34,403 nt of DNA from JBFISM01 sp041608535 (GTDB lineage: Bacteria > Actinomycetota > Acidimicrobiia > Spongiisociales > UBA5794): positions 1 through 34,403 of the forward strand of contig JBFISM010000022.1 in NCBI GenBank assembly GCA_041608535.1, written 5' to 3'. The stretch's first letter is position 1. Each line of letters begins with the position of its first letter. A program made the position numbers and the translations under genes. The notes beneath the pieces were generated by a model, which saw only the letters and a list, made by a program, of their open reading frames with translations, was not told the origin of the DNA and did no database searches. This document shows, in pieces, positions 1-9,200 of the stretch.

Positions 1-399
1 GATGATCTTGAGACCGCTGGGGTACACACCCGCCAGCGCCACACCGGTGAGGAAGCGGAGGGCGATCGCAACGGTCGTGTCGCTTCCATCGAGGCCGACA
101 AGACCAGCGTTCAGCCCGGCACCGGCGAGGGCTGTGGCGGCGAAGAGATAGCGGGCGGGTACGGCGTCGGCGAGTCCCGTGACGGCCCCGGCGAGAGCGC
201 CGACGACAAACCCCAACTGCACCGCAAGCGTCAGCCAGGCCGATGTCGACTCGGTGAGCGACCAAGCCGCCTCGAGTTGCGGTGCGACGGCGGTTGCCGA
301 GAACCACAGGCTCAGCGCAAGCAGCTCTGCCAATCCGGTGGAGACGAGGGCGCGGCGCTGGTGTCGAGTTATTGCCCCCCGGCCGAGCTCAGCCGGCAA
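1..399 (-). CDS. MFS transporter, N-terminal part (runs off the window)
   Basis: This is the first 133 codons of a membrane transporter that continues beyond position 1. The protein opens with a short basic stretch, then a helix (TGLAELLALSLWFSATAV), a second hydrophobic helix (LTLAVQLGFVVGALAGAVTG), and an ARYLF...AGAGLNAGL segment followed by LRFLTGVALAGVYPSGLKI. This spacing of helices and the R-x-L-TG-x-ALAGVYP motif are typical of the major facilitator superfamily. The start is taken as TTG at 399, overlapping the stop of the upstream ccdA-like gene by 11 bases; no ATG or GTG is available in this frame, and a TTG further in would cut into the first helix. Substrate cannot be told from this fragment. 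It probably belongs to the same transcript as the two thiol-redox genes upstream. Confidence 0.75.
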   Translation of the reverse strand, partial: MPAELGRGAITRHQRRALVSTGLAELLALSLWFSATAVAPQLEAAWSLTESTSAWLTLAVQLGFVVGALAGAVTGLADAVPARYLFAATALAGAGLNAGLVGLDGSDTTVAIALRFLTGVALAGVYPSGLKII

Positions 400-1276
400 T
401 CCGCTCGCCGATCGGCTCGGCGGTGTCCCCAGCGGGCTCTCGTCCGCCACGCATCGCCAGACCGACGGCGCCACCGATCACCGCCAGGAAGACGATCGCC
501 ACCAGCACCGTGTTGTCGGCCACGAAGTTCAGCAGCGTCTGGGACAGATTCTCGAAGAAGCGGAAGCTGGAGGCGGCGCCGAGCGCTCCGGCACCCGACG
601 ATATCGCCGTCGACCAGAACCACACGATCCAGGCACCGGCGGCTATCAGGATGGCGCCGGAGACACGGTTGACGAAGCGAGCCGACGCCCGCAGCCGGTT
701 GAGCAAACGCTGTTTGCCCAGGGCGAGGATCACGGTGACACCGAGCAGCACTGTGGCCATACCGGCGGCGTAGGCCACGAAGATGACGATGCCTCCGCCG
801 AGGCTTCGCTGTGTGATCTGGGTGGCGACGACGGTGAGGAACACGGGAAGGGTGCAGCTCAAGGAAGCTATGGCGTACGACACGCCGAACCCGAAGACCT
901 TGCCATAGCCGGAACCCAGTCGGGCTCGCTTCGCCTTGGGGAGCCCGATGACCGGCTCGTATCCGAAGAAGAGCATGGCGGCGCCTAGGATGGCGACGCC
1001 GATGCCGACGACGAGGGCCAGCCACGGGATCCAGTCGGCGGCGATGGATCGGCTGACGGCGGTGATGACGATGCCGGCGATGCCGAAGACCACCAGGAAG
1101 CCGGCGGACATGAAAGCACCCACGATGAGCGCCGAACGCATCGCCGCGCTGCGGGAGACCTCGCCTTGCTGCAGCCCCATGAAGTAAGAGAGATAGGCGG
1201 GGAGCATGGCGAACCCGCACGGATTCACGGTGGCGACCATGCCGGCGGAGAACGCCAGTGCCAGCGCTGCCGTCAC
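389..1276 (-). CDS. ccdA: CcdA/DsbD-family thiol-disulfide membrane protein
   Basis: A 295-residue polytopic membrane protein of the cytochrome c biogenesis CcdA / DsbD transmembrane family, which carries electrons from cytoplasmic thioredoxin across the membrane to extracytoplasmic thiol proteins. The family signature is visible at the N-terminus (ATVNPCGFAMLPAYLSYFMG), with the first redox cysteine in NPCGF. The second cysteine lies in SLSCTLPVFLTVV, about 140 residues later. Roughly six to seven hydrophobic helices follow the family pattern. The GTG start overlaps the stop of the thioredoxin-like lipoprotein gene by four bases (GTGA), so the two are very likely translated together, and the lipoprotein is the natural acceptor of its electrons. 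It is longer at the C-terminus than minimal CcdA, ending in a polar tail. Confidence 0.9.
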   Translation of the reverse strand: MTAALALAFSAGMVATVNPCGFAMLPAYLSYFMGLQQGEVSRSAAMRSALIVGAFMSAGFLVVFGIAGIVITAVSRSIAADWIPWLALVVGIGVAILGAAMLFFGYEPVIGLPKAKRARLGSGYGKVFGFGVSYAIASLSCTLPVFLTVVATQITQRSLGGGIVIFVAYAAGMATVLLGVTVILALGKQRLLNRLRASARFVNRVSGAILIAAGAWIVWFWSTAISSGAGALGAASSFRFFENLSQTLLNFVADNTVLVAIVFLAVIGGAVGLAMRGGREPAGDTAEPIGERIAG

Positions 1277-1860
1277 GAGGCGACTCCCAGGTTCTCCTCG
1301 ATCTGCGCACGCAGGAGCGCCTCGTCGAGCGGTCCGTTGTGCTCGTGGATCACGTTTCCTGCGGCATCGATGTACACGGTGAACGGCATGCCGAGACCTC
1401 CCAGGGCGATGTACAGCTCGCCTTGCGGGTCTTCAGCCGACGTCCACACGACGCCGGTCTCCTCCAGGAGCTGATCGGCGAGATGCCGCTCGTCCTGGAT
1501 GTTCATGCCGAGGAACGCCACCTGGTCGCCTAGGGCCTCCTGGACCGGTTTGAACGCCGTGGACATCTCGGCGACACAAGACGGGCACCAGGAGGCCCAG
1601 AAGTTGAGCACGAGCGGCCGGCCGCGGAAGTCGGCGAGGGTGGCAGCGGAGCCGTCGAACAGCGTGAAGGTGAGGTCGGGTGCCGGATCTCCGGACGGGG
1701 CCGGAGTTGCAACGGGTTGGCTGGAGGGCGTGGCGACATTGTCGTCGATCGGGGCGATCGTGGTGCCGGCATGCCCGGTGTCATCGGTTCCGCCACAGGC
1801 TGTGGCGATGATGGCGACAGCGGTGACGGCGATGGCGAGGCGAGTGCGCAAGCGTGTCAT
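1273..1860 (-). CDS. TlpA-like thioredoxin-fold lipoprotein
   Basis: A 195-residue secreted thiol-disulfide oxidoreductase. The N-terminus is basic (MTRLRTR), followed by a hydrophobic core and a lipobox-like end IIATAC at residues 17-22, so Cys22 is the likely lipidated residue. A low-complexity Thr/Pro/Ala linker leads to a thioredoxin fold of the TlpA/ResA type: LNFWASWCPSCVAEM contains the CxxC redox pair, and GLGMPFTVYIDAAGNV carries the cis-proline loop. The frame is open upstream, but ATG at 1860 gives a proper signal sequence and is preceded by GAGGAC. It overlaps the ccdA-like gene by GTGA. It probably keeps exported thiols or cytochrome c apoproteins reduced, with the membrane partner supplying electrons. 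The specific client is unknown. Confidence 0.88.
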   Translation of the reverse strand: MTRLRTRLAIAVTAVAIIATACGGTDDTGHAGTTIAPIDDNVATPSSQPVATPAPSGDPAPDLTFTLFDGSAATLADFRGRPLVLNFWASWCPSCVAEMSTAFKPVQEALGDQVAFLGMNIQDERHLADQLLEETGVVWTSAEDPQGELYIALGGLGMPFTVYIDAAGNVIHEHNGPLDEALLRAQIEENLGVAS

Positions 1861-2032
1861 GGGCGGTCCTCGAACTGATCGTGGGTTTCTCGTGGTGTGT
1901 AGCGTGTCAACGCTCTCGGTGTCCGTTGTGTCCGAACAGTGTCGGCGGAGTGACAATCAGTCCAGCGGCGATCGGCTCGGGTTCCCGCCTCGGGCGCCGA
2001 GGGACCGCCTCCTCGGGAGGGGGTCCCCGACC

Positions 2033-2038
2033 TACACT
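2033..2038 (+). promoter_or_regulatory. Possible -10 box for the etfD-like gene
   Basis: TACACT fits TANNNT and lies 35 bases before the GTG start of the downstream gene, in the divergent intergenic region shared with the tlpA-like gene. An AAGGAG ribosome-binding site sits between the box and the start. No convincing -35 is seen, so this is a weak call. Confidence 0.35.
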
Positions 2039-2073
2039 GCCGCGACCAGGTCGCGAGAGAAGGAGCGGGTCGG

Positions 2074-4260
2074 GTGAGCGTCACCGAGACGAGGGAAGAG
2101 ACGCCCCAGGAGACCAGGATTCGCCGCTTCCCCTCCGCAGCCCAGGTCGTGTTCGGACTCGGGGTGCTGTCGGCGCTCGGCACGCTCTTCCTGTGGTGGT
2201 TGGGGACCATCCCCGATGAACCGGAGATCGAGATTGGGCGCCACGTCTTCGGCAACATTCCGGCAGTCTTCGTCGCGGTCTTCTACGTCGGGGTGTCGGC
2301 AGCGCTTTTCCTGAGCTTCTATCTCTTCTCCAAGCGCGCCCAGAACTGGCGACGGGGCAGCTGGGAGGAGCGCAGCGGGCAGTGGAAGGAGCGGGTCCAC
2401 GAGCTGCGCCGCGGCCTGCAGATGCGCACACTGCTCGAGGATCCTGCGGCCGGGCTCATGCATTCGGCGATCTACTACGGCTTCATCGTGTTGTTCCTCG
2501 GCACCGTGACCTTGGAGATCGACCATCTGCTGCCGAACAACCTGAAGTTCCTCGAAGGCGGTGTGTACCAGGGGTATTCGTTCATCCTCGACCTGTTTGC
2601 GCTCATCTTCCTCGGCGGTCTTGCCTGGGCCGCAGTCCGCCGGTACGGCGCACCGCCGTGGCGGATCCGTTCCAAGACCCGCCCCGAGGATGCGCTGATC
2701 CTGATCACGCTGGGGGCGATCGGGGTCACCGGGTTGCTCGTCGAAGCCGCCCGCATCTCGGTCGATGGCCGGCCCGACTGGGAGGTGTGGTCGTTCGTCG
2801 GCTACCCGCTGAGCTTCCTCTTCCCCCTCGGCGTCGCCTCCGGCTGGCACCAGGCGATGTGGGGTCTGCACGTGGTCGCCTTCGTCGCCTTTCTCGTCGT
2901 GCTGCCGACGACCAAGTTGCGCCACATGGTCACCTCGCCCGCCAACATGTTTCTGGCGCCGCGAGAGCGACCCAAAGGCGCCATGCGGGAGATCCCCAAT
3001 CTCATGGAGGCCATGGAGACTGGGGAGATCGAGACCATCGGCGCCAGCGTCGTCGGCGAGTTCACCTGGAAGCAGCTCTTCGACACCGATGCCTGCACGA
3101 TGTGTGGGCGCTGCACCTCGGTGTGTCCGGCCAACACCACGGGAAAGGCGCTCGATCCGCGGGAGATCGTGCTCAAGCTCGGGCATGTCGCCGCCGCCAC
3201 TGCTGCCGATCCGCTCAGCCCACCGGTGGGCCAAGACGGCGAGATCACGGTGACGTCCGATTCGGTGTTCGAGCGGATCACCGCCGAAGAGCTGTGGGCA
3301 TGCACCTCGTGTCGGGCCTGCGACGAGATCTGCCCGGTGGACATCGAGATCCTGGACAAGATCCTCGACATGCGGCGGTATCTGTCGCTCATGGAGTCGG
3401 ATTTCCCCACCGAGCTGGGCAAGGCGTACCTGGCGATGGAGAACTCGTCGAATCCCTACGGCATGGATCAGAACACCCGGGGTGATTGGACCGACCAGCT
3501 CGACTTCCCCGTCAAGGTGCTCGGCGATCCAGGAGTGGAAGCCGAGTACCTGTACTGGGTGGGGTGCGCCGGATCGTTCGACGACCGCAATCGCAAGGTC
3601 ACCGTGTCGACCGCCCGGTTGTTGCACCAAGCAGGTATCGATTTCGCCATCCTCGGACCGCGCGAGCTGTGTACCGGTGATCCGGCTCGGCGCACGGGAA
3701 ACGAGTACGTGTTCCAGGGGCTGGCATTGCAGAACATCGAGACGCTCAACGACCTCGGAATCACCAAGATCATCACCCAGTGCCCCCATTGCTACAACAC
3801 GTTGCGCAACGAATACCCGCAGTTCGGTGGTGAGTACGACGTGATGCACCACAGCGAGCTGCTGATGGAGTTGGTCGAGGACGGCAGGCTCTCGCCGCGC
3901 CTCGATGGAGAAAGGATCACCTTCCACGACCCGTGCTATCTCGGTCGCCACAATGATGTGTTCGTCCCGCCACGCAGTGTCATCGACTCGATCGGCACCC
4001 GGGTCGAGATGCCCCGCAACGGCACCCGTTCTTTCTGCTGTGGTGCAGGTGGGGGCCGGATGTGGATGGAGGAGCACGTCGGCAAGAAGGTCAACGTCGA
4101 GCGCAGCGAGGAGGCCGTCGCGACCGGCGCCGACATCGTCGCCACCGGCTGTCCCTTCTGCTACGTCATGATGGACGACGGCGTGAAGGAGATCGGCGCC
4201 GACGACCGGGTCCAGGTCGCCGACATAGCCATCGTCCTCGCCGACCGATCTCTGAGATGA
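2074..4260 (+). CDS. etfD: EtfD-like membrane Fe-S oxidoreductase
   Basis: A 728-residue membrane iron-sulfur protein. The first ~290 residues hold about six membrane helices (for example ~25-44, ~64-85, ~128-150, ~168-188, ~207-228, ~250-280), resembling a heme-binding nitrate-reductase gamma-type domain. A ferredoxin-like domain follows with two 4Fe-4S motifs: C341-x2-C344-x2-C347-x3-C351 and C410-x2-C413-x2-C416-x3-C420. The C-terminal half has paired cysteine-rich (CCG) domains: WVGCAGSFDD, CPHCYNTLRNE, HDPCYLGRHND, SFCCGAGGGRMW and ATGCPFCYVMMDDG. This order matches the mycobacterial Rv0338c/EtfD type, thought to pass electrons from electron-transfer flavoprotein (acyl-CoA dehydrogenases) to quinone. 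GTG start with AAGGAG upstream. No etfAB genes are seen nearby. Assignment to EtfD rather than another HdrDE-like reductase rests on architecture. Confidence 0.82.
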   Translation: MSVTETREETPQETRIRRFPSAAQVVFGLGVLSALGTLFLWWLGTIPDEPEIEIGRHVFGNIPAVFVAVFYVGVSAALFLSFYLFSKRAQNWRRGSWEERSGQWKERVHELRRGLQMRTLLEDPAAGLMHSAIYYGFIVLFLGTVTLEIDHLLPNNLKFLEGGVYQGYSFILDLFALIFLGGLAWAAVRRYGAPPWRIRSKTRPEDALILITLGAIGVTGLLVEAARISVDGRPDWEVWSFVGYPLSFLFPLGVASGWHQAMWGLHVVAFVAFLVVLPTTKLRHMVTSPANMFLAPRERPKGAMREIPNLMEAMETGEIETIGASVVGEFTWKQLFDTDACTMCGRCTSVCPANTTGKALDPREIVLKLGHVAAATAADPLSPPVGQDGEITVTSDSVFERITAEELWACTSCRACDEICPVDIEILDKILDMRRYLSLMESDFPTELGKAYLAMENSSNPYGMDQNTRGDWTDQLDFPVKVLGDPGVEAEYLYWVGCAGSFDDRNRKVTVSTARLLHQAGIDFAILGPRELCTGDPARRTGNEYVFQGLALQNIETLNDLGITKIITQCPHCYNTLRNEYPQFGGEYDVMHHSELLMELVEDGRLSPRLDGERITFHDPCYLGRHNDVFVPPRSVIDSIGTRVEMPRNGTRSFCCGAGGGRMWMEEHVGKKVNVERSEEAVATGADIVATGCPFCYVMMDDGVKEIGADDRVQVADIAIVLADRSLR

Positions 4261-4267
4261 GACTACT

Positions 4268-4357
4268 TCTGTCCCCACTCCGGGGGGAAGGTTTTGGTCT
4301 GTCCCCGGGGGGACAGATCCCTATTCCCTCTTCCCTGCCCACTGGCAGGGGGACAGA
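4268..4357. repeat. Short CTGTCCCC inverted repeats between convergent genes
   Basis: TCTGTCCCC occurs at 4268-4276 and 4298-4306, and its reverse complement at 4309-4317 and 4349-4357. Together they fill almost the whole 100-base gap between two convergent genes. Pairing 4299-4306 with 4309-4316 gives an 8-bp near-perfect palindrome. The arrangement resembles a small REP-type repeat or a bidirectional terminator. Confidence 0.6.
4333..4350. terminator. Stem-loop between convergent genes
   Basis: Arms CCCTGCC (4333-4339) and GGCAGGG (4344-4350) pair perfectly across a four-base loop. The hairpin sits between the etfD-like stop at 4260 and the reductase stop at 4361. There is no clear U-run on either strand, so termination is inferred from position and stem only. 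Confidence 0.4.
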
Positions 4358-4360
4358 TCA

Positions 4361-5125
4361 CTAGGTGGCCACCTCGGTGAGCCATTGGTGCCAGGTGCGT
4401 CCGGTGTGGTCGGCATGGTTGGGGGCGAGGTTCTTGCCTGCGACAAACCCGCGGTAGGAGGCGCCGAACAGTGGGACGGCCAACACCGGCCGGCTCTTGC
4501 CGATGGCATCGAGGTACTGGCGAACCATGTCGGACAGCAGCAGCGCCTCCGGCCCACCCAGATCGGCGACCCGTCCCTGCGGTTCCAGCTCGGCGAGCTC
4601 GGCGAGCCGCTGCCCCGCCACGGCGCTGTCCAACGATTGGAATCGAACCCCGCTCGGCACGAGCGTCAGGTACGCCTTGCTGAGCCGGGTGCCGATGAGC
4701 GCCGCAAACTCGTGGTACTGCGTGGTGCGCAAGATGGTGTGTGGCACCGCAGACGCTTCGATGGCCCGCTCCACTGCCGTCTTGCGCTTGTAGTACCCAA
4801 TCGGGATCTCGTCGCAACCGACGATCGAGATGTAGACCAGGTGTGCCAGATCGGACTTCTCGGCGGCGCGCAGCAACGCCGTCGTTCCCACCACATCGGC
4901 CCGGCCGAGCCGGTCGGTGTCGGATGCGATATGCACCACAACGTCCTGTCCGGCGACGACTTCGGCGGCGCCGGCACCCGTCGCAAGATCGAAGCGCAGT
5001 TGCCGCGGACCGTCGTCCGGCCGAGGCCGGCGCGACGTGATCGTCACCTCGTGGCCTCGGTGCTCGAGAGCGGTGACGGTTGGCCGTCCCAAGGTGCCGC
5101 GCCCTCCGGTGACGAGGCTCTTCAC
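4361..5125 (-). CDS. NmrA-like NAD(P)-binding reductase (atypical SDR)
   Basis: A 254-residue cytoplasmic protein with a Rossmann nucleotide-binding start, KSLVTGGRGTLGRPTV, containing the GxxGxxG loop of atypical short-chain dehydrogenases / NmrA-like proteins. HEVTITSRRPR follows at the second strand, where NADP-binding members carry basic residues. A conserved HLVYISIVGCDEIPIGYYKRK segment contains the YYK equivalent of the YxxxK motif. The frame is open upstream, but GTG at 5125 overlaps the stop of the upstream methyltransferase by four bases (GTGA) and starts right at the first beta strand. It is probably co-expressed with that methyltransferase. Substrate unknown; relatives act on quinones, sugars or as redox sensors. 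Confidence 0.82.
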   Translation of the reverse strand: MKSLVTGGRGTLGRPTVTALEHRGHEVTITSRRPRPDDGPRQLRFDLATGAGAAEVVAGQDVVVHIASDTDRLGRADVVGTTALLRAAEKSDLAHLVYISIVGCDEIPIGYYKRKTAVERAIEASAVPHTILRTTQYHEFAALIGTRLSKAYLTLVPSGVRFQSLDSAVAGQRLAELAELEPQGRVADLGGPEALLLSDMVRQYLDAIGKSRPVLAVPLFGASYRGFVAGKNLAPNHADHTGRTWHQWLTEVAT

Positions 5126-6171
5126 GGCCTGATCTCGTAGTAGAGATGGGTGGGGTCGTCCGTGTCGTGCACCCGGAAGCCCGTGAACCCCGCAGCCCTC
5201 GCCATCGATTCGAGACGCACCGGGGTCAGCCCCAGTGTTCCCAGAGCTGCGCCGTCCGGTGTCGACGTTGCCGAGGCGAGACACGAGGTCAGCGAGAAGC
5301 CGTACATCATCGCCAGCAGTGGGTTGCGCAGGTTGCCCTCGAAGGTATCGGCCGTCTTCATGTCTTTCACCAGCCAGACGCCGTCGTCGGCCATGGCTGT
5401 GCGGATTGCTCCGATCACCGCATCCGGACGGGGCAGGTCGTGGAGTGTGTCGAGGGTCAGCACCAGATCGTAGGGCGGGTCACTCGGCAGCTGCTCACCG
5501 TCGGCCACCCACACGGTCACATTGCCGAGATCGCCCGTGCGATCGGTGGCGATGGCGATGGCGTGCTCGGACGGATCGATGCCGTGAAACGTCGAGTTCG
5601 GGTGGGCTCTCGCCAGGGCGTCGAGCGTGACTGCACCACCACAGCCAACATCAACCACCCGGACTCCCGCATGCAGAGCGTCCACCACCCCGTCCAGCAT
5701 GGGCAGCACCACGTGGGGGAGGAACGTACGGTTCCATGCCTGGTTCATCCCGTCGATCTCCCCGGCCACCTGTGGTCCCTGAGCTTCGTAGGTGAAGCCC
5801 GCACCAGTGCGGAACGCATCTTCGATCGCATCGACGATCTGTTGCGGTGTACCTCCGTTGAACACGGCGGCGGCGTACAGCAGGCTCTCCGTGTCGATGA
5901 GAACCGAGCGCTGCTCGGGAGACAGCGTGTACTCGCCGTCGGGGCTGCGCTCCACGAGGCCGGCGGCGGCTTGACCATCGAGCCATTCGCGCACCCATCG
6001 CTCGTCGAGCCCCGTGGCGTCAGCAACTCCTTGCGCCGAGCTCGTGCCCGGCCGGTCCAGCTGCTCGTAGAGTCCGAGACGGCGCCCCAGGTGGATCATG
6101 AGCGAGACCAGTTCGCCCTGTTTGTACTGCCATGTCTTGAGGGCGAGCGCCCGAGCGGCATCGTGATCCAT
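5122..6171 (-). CDS. Class I SAM-dependent methyltransferase with N-terminal winged helix
   Basis: A 349-residue protein. Residues ~20-95 look like a winged-helix/dimerisation region (LGLYEQLDRPGTSSAQGVADATGLDERWVREWL, then LVERSPDGEYTLSPEQR), as in O-methyltransferases and the mycobacterial Rv2258c-type proteins. The catalytic domain starts near residue 170 with motif I, VRVVDVGCGGAVTLDALA, followed by FHGIDPSEHAIAIA (motif II acid) and YDLVLTLDTLHDLPRPDAV (motif IV). The C-terminus ends HDTDDPTHLYYEIRP. Its stop overlaps the start of the reductase gene, suggesting the two work on the same small molecule. The substrate cannot be read from sequence. The alternative reading, a transcriptional regulator with a methyltransferase fold, fits the winged helix but is less likely. 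Confidence 0.85.
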   Translation of the reverse strand: MDHDAARALALKTWQYKQGELVSLMIHLGRRLGLYEQLDRPGTSSAQGVADATGLDERWVREWLDGQAAAGLVERSPDGEYTLSPEQRSVLIDTESLLYAAAVFNGGTPQQIVDAIEDAFRTGAGFTYEAQGPQVAGEIDGMNQAWNRTFLPHVVLPMLDGVVDALHAGVRVVDVGCGGAVTLDALARAHPNSTFHGIDPSEHAIAIATDRTGDLGNVTVWVADGEQLPSDPPYDLVLTLDTLHDLPRPDAVIGAIRTAMADDGVWLVKDMKTADTFEGNLRNPLLAMMYGFSLTSCLASATSTPDGAALGTLGLTPVRLESMARAAGFTGFRVHDTDDPTHLYYEIRP

Positions 6172-6244
6172 GGAACGAGGATACGGGCTCGACGATGGCC
6201 GCGTGGGTCGGTGGCCGCACTCAAGCTGATCGTCGGGTGTTGGC

Positions 6245-9200
6245 TCAATCCGCCGGGGCGAACGCCTTCTCCAAGAGCCGGTTCTGCTCCTTGACGTGGG
6301 TCTTCGGGTTGCCCGTGGCGGGCGAGGCGGATTCCTTGCGGTAGATGCCCCTGCTGGAAGAACCGGCCTCGACGAACAGATAGCGCGACATGAACCGCCA
6401 CGCCCCCATGTTCGCCGGCTCCTCCTGCACCCACACCACCTCGGCGTCGCCGGCCGAATCGAGCACCTGCCGGATCTGTTCGGCGGGGAAAGGATAGAGC
6501 CGCTCCACGCGAACGAGTGCCACGTCGTCGATCCCCCGCTCGCTGCGGTATCGCTTCAGGTCGTAGTAGATCTTTCCGGAGCAGAGGATGATCCGCCGCG
6601 GGGAGGCGACGCCGACGTCGGGGATCACAGCGCGGAAGCCGCCTTCGGTGAGCTCCTCGACGGGGCTGTACGTTTCCCGGGTCCGCAGCAGCGACTTCGG
6701 CGCCATCACGATGAGGGGGCGTTGCTCTGGGTGGAGCGCTTGCGTGCGCAAGGCGTGGAAGTACGACGCGGGGGTGCTGGGCACGATGACCCGCATGTTG
6801 TCCTCGGCGGCGTTGGTGAGGAACCGCTCGAGACGAGCGCTCGAATGCTCCGGGCCCTGCCCTTCGAATCCGTGCGGCAACAGCAAGACGATCCCACTCG
6901 TCTGGTCCCACTTGTCCATCCCCGAGGCGAGGAACTGGTCGATGACCACCTGAGCGCCATTGACGAAGTCGCCGAACTGCGCTTCCCACATGACGAGTGC
7001 TTCCGGCGCTCCTACCGAATAGCCGTACTCGAATCCGAGCGCAGCGAACTCGGACAGAAGGCTGTCGAAGATCCGCAGTGGCGCCTGCCGCGGGCCTAGG
7101 TGTTGGAGCGGCATGAAGTCTTCCTCGGTCACGTAGTCCACCAGCACTGCGTGGCGATGCGAGAAAGTGCCCCGGCGCGAGTCCTCCCCGGCAAGCCGCA
7201 CCCAGCGTCCTTCTAGCGACAACGATCCAAAAGCGTATGCCTCGGCGAGCGCCCAGTCGGCGAGACCCTCGGCGTAGAGCTGCTCTCGTTGCTGGAGTTG
7301 TCGCGCCAGCTTGGGATGGAGCGTGAATCCTGAAGGCAAGGTGGTGAGCTGGGTAGCGATCAGCTCGATCGTCTTCGGAGCTAACGACGTGTCGATGTCG
7401 TTCACCGACGACGTGCGCTCCACGTGCGGCACCGCCTGCAGGGTCCGAGACAGCTCGAGTCCTGCATCGAGCCGGCTTCGGTACTCCTCCTCCAGCTCGT
7501 CGAGCTCCTCCTCGGTGATGGCCCCGGTGCGCAGCAGATGGTCCGCATAGCGCTCCCGAACCGTGGGATGGTCCTCGATGATCCGATACATCTTCGGCTG
7601 GGTGTAGGTGGGCTCATCCCCTTCGTTGTGGCCGAGGCGCCGGTAGCAGATGAGATCGATGACGACGTCCTTCTGAAACGCCTCCCGGAAGTTGAAAGCG
7701 AGTCGGGTGACCCGCACCACCGCCTCCGGATCGTCTGCGTTGACGTGGATTATCGGCGCCTGCACCGTCTTGGCGACGTCTGTGGCGTAGTGGCTGGAGC
7801 GGGCGTCCGCCGCCGACGTGGTGAAGCCCACTTGGTTGTTCACCACGACGTGCACCGTGCCGCCCGTCGTGTAGCCGGGGAGCTGGGAGAGGTTGAGGGT
7901 CTCGGCGACGACCCCTTGGCCGGAGAACGCAGCATCGCCGTGGATGAGCACGGGGAGGATCATCTCCCGGCTGCCCGGTCCCATTCGATCCTGCTTGGCG
8001 CGGGCAATGCCCACGAGAACCGGGTCGACGGCTTCGAGATGGCTCGGATTGGCGGCGACGTCGACTGCGATGGAGCGTCCCGCCGGGGTCACGTGGAGAC
8101 CACGTGCTCCCAAGTGATACTTGACGTCGCCGGAGAATCCGTCGTCGTATTCGTCCTCCGGACCGTGGAACTCGTGGAAGATGTGCTCGAGCGGCTTGTG
8201 CACGATGTTCGCCAGCACGTTGAGTCGCCCGCGATGGGCCATACCGAGAACGATCTCCTCCATCCCGGCGTCTGAGGCCGTGTTGAGCAGCGTGTCCAGA
8301 CACGGGATGAGGCTCTCGCTGCCTTCCAGGGAGAACCGCTTGGCGCCGAGGAACTTGGTGTGGAGATAGCGCTCGAAATCCTGGGCGGCGATGAGCTTCT
8401 GCATGATGCGCCGCTTCTCGGCATTGCTCGGCTGCGGGGTTGGTGTCTCCACATGCTGCTGGATCCACAGCTTCTGATCGGGCTCTTGGATGTGCATGTA
8501 CTCGATGCCGACGGTGCGGCAATACGCGTCCCGGAGCACACCGAGCAGCTCACCGAGCTTCATCCGCGTGCGGCCGCCCAGCCCACCCGTGCCGAACTCG
8601 CGGTCGAGGTCCCAGATGGTCAGCCCGTAGGTGAGCGGATCGAGCTCCGGATGGATCTCCGGGGGATCCTGACGCAGCGGATCGAGATCGGCGATGAGGT
8701 GACCACGGGTGCGGTAGTTGGAGATCATGTCGAACACGCGGGCCTGCTTCTCCGCCCACTCCTCCGTGCCTGGTGGTGGGTTGGTGTCGACCGCCCACTG
8801 CGCCGGAACGTACGGGACCCGCATCGAACGGAAGATGTCGTCGTAGAACCTGTCTGCGCCGAGAAGCAATTGGTGGATCCTGGCGAGGAACATGCCGCTC
8901 TCGGCACCCTGGATGATGCGGTGGTCGTACGTGCTCGTCATCGTGAGCGTGCGCCCGATGCCGGCACCGGCGATGGTGGCGGGGTCGGCACCCTCGTACT
9001 CGGGTGGGTAGCCGATACGACCGACACCGACGATGACCCCTTGGTCGGGCATGAGGCGGGGTACGGATTGCACCGTGCCCACCGTGCCCGGATTGGTGAG
9101 TGTGGCTGTGGTGCCGGCGAAGTCGTCGGGGGTGATCTTGCCGCTGCGAGCTCTGGCGACGATGTCCTCGTAAGCAAACCAGTACTGGTAGAAATCCATC

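Noticed and set aside
2032..4278. Long minus-strand open frame (748 codons) opposite the etfD-like gene
   Set aside because: Its translation is rich in Asp, Glu, His and Arg and has no motifs; the plus strand encodes a clear Fe-S protein over the same interval. It is a by-product of codon bias in GC-rich DNA.
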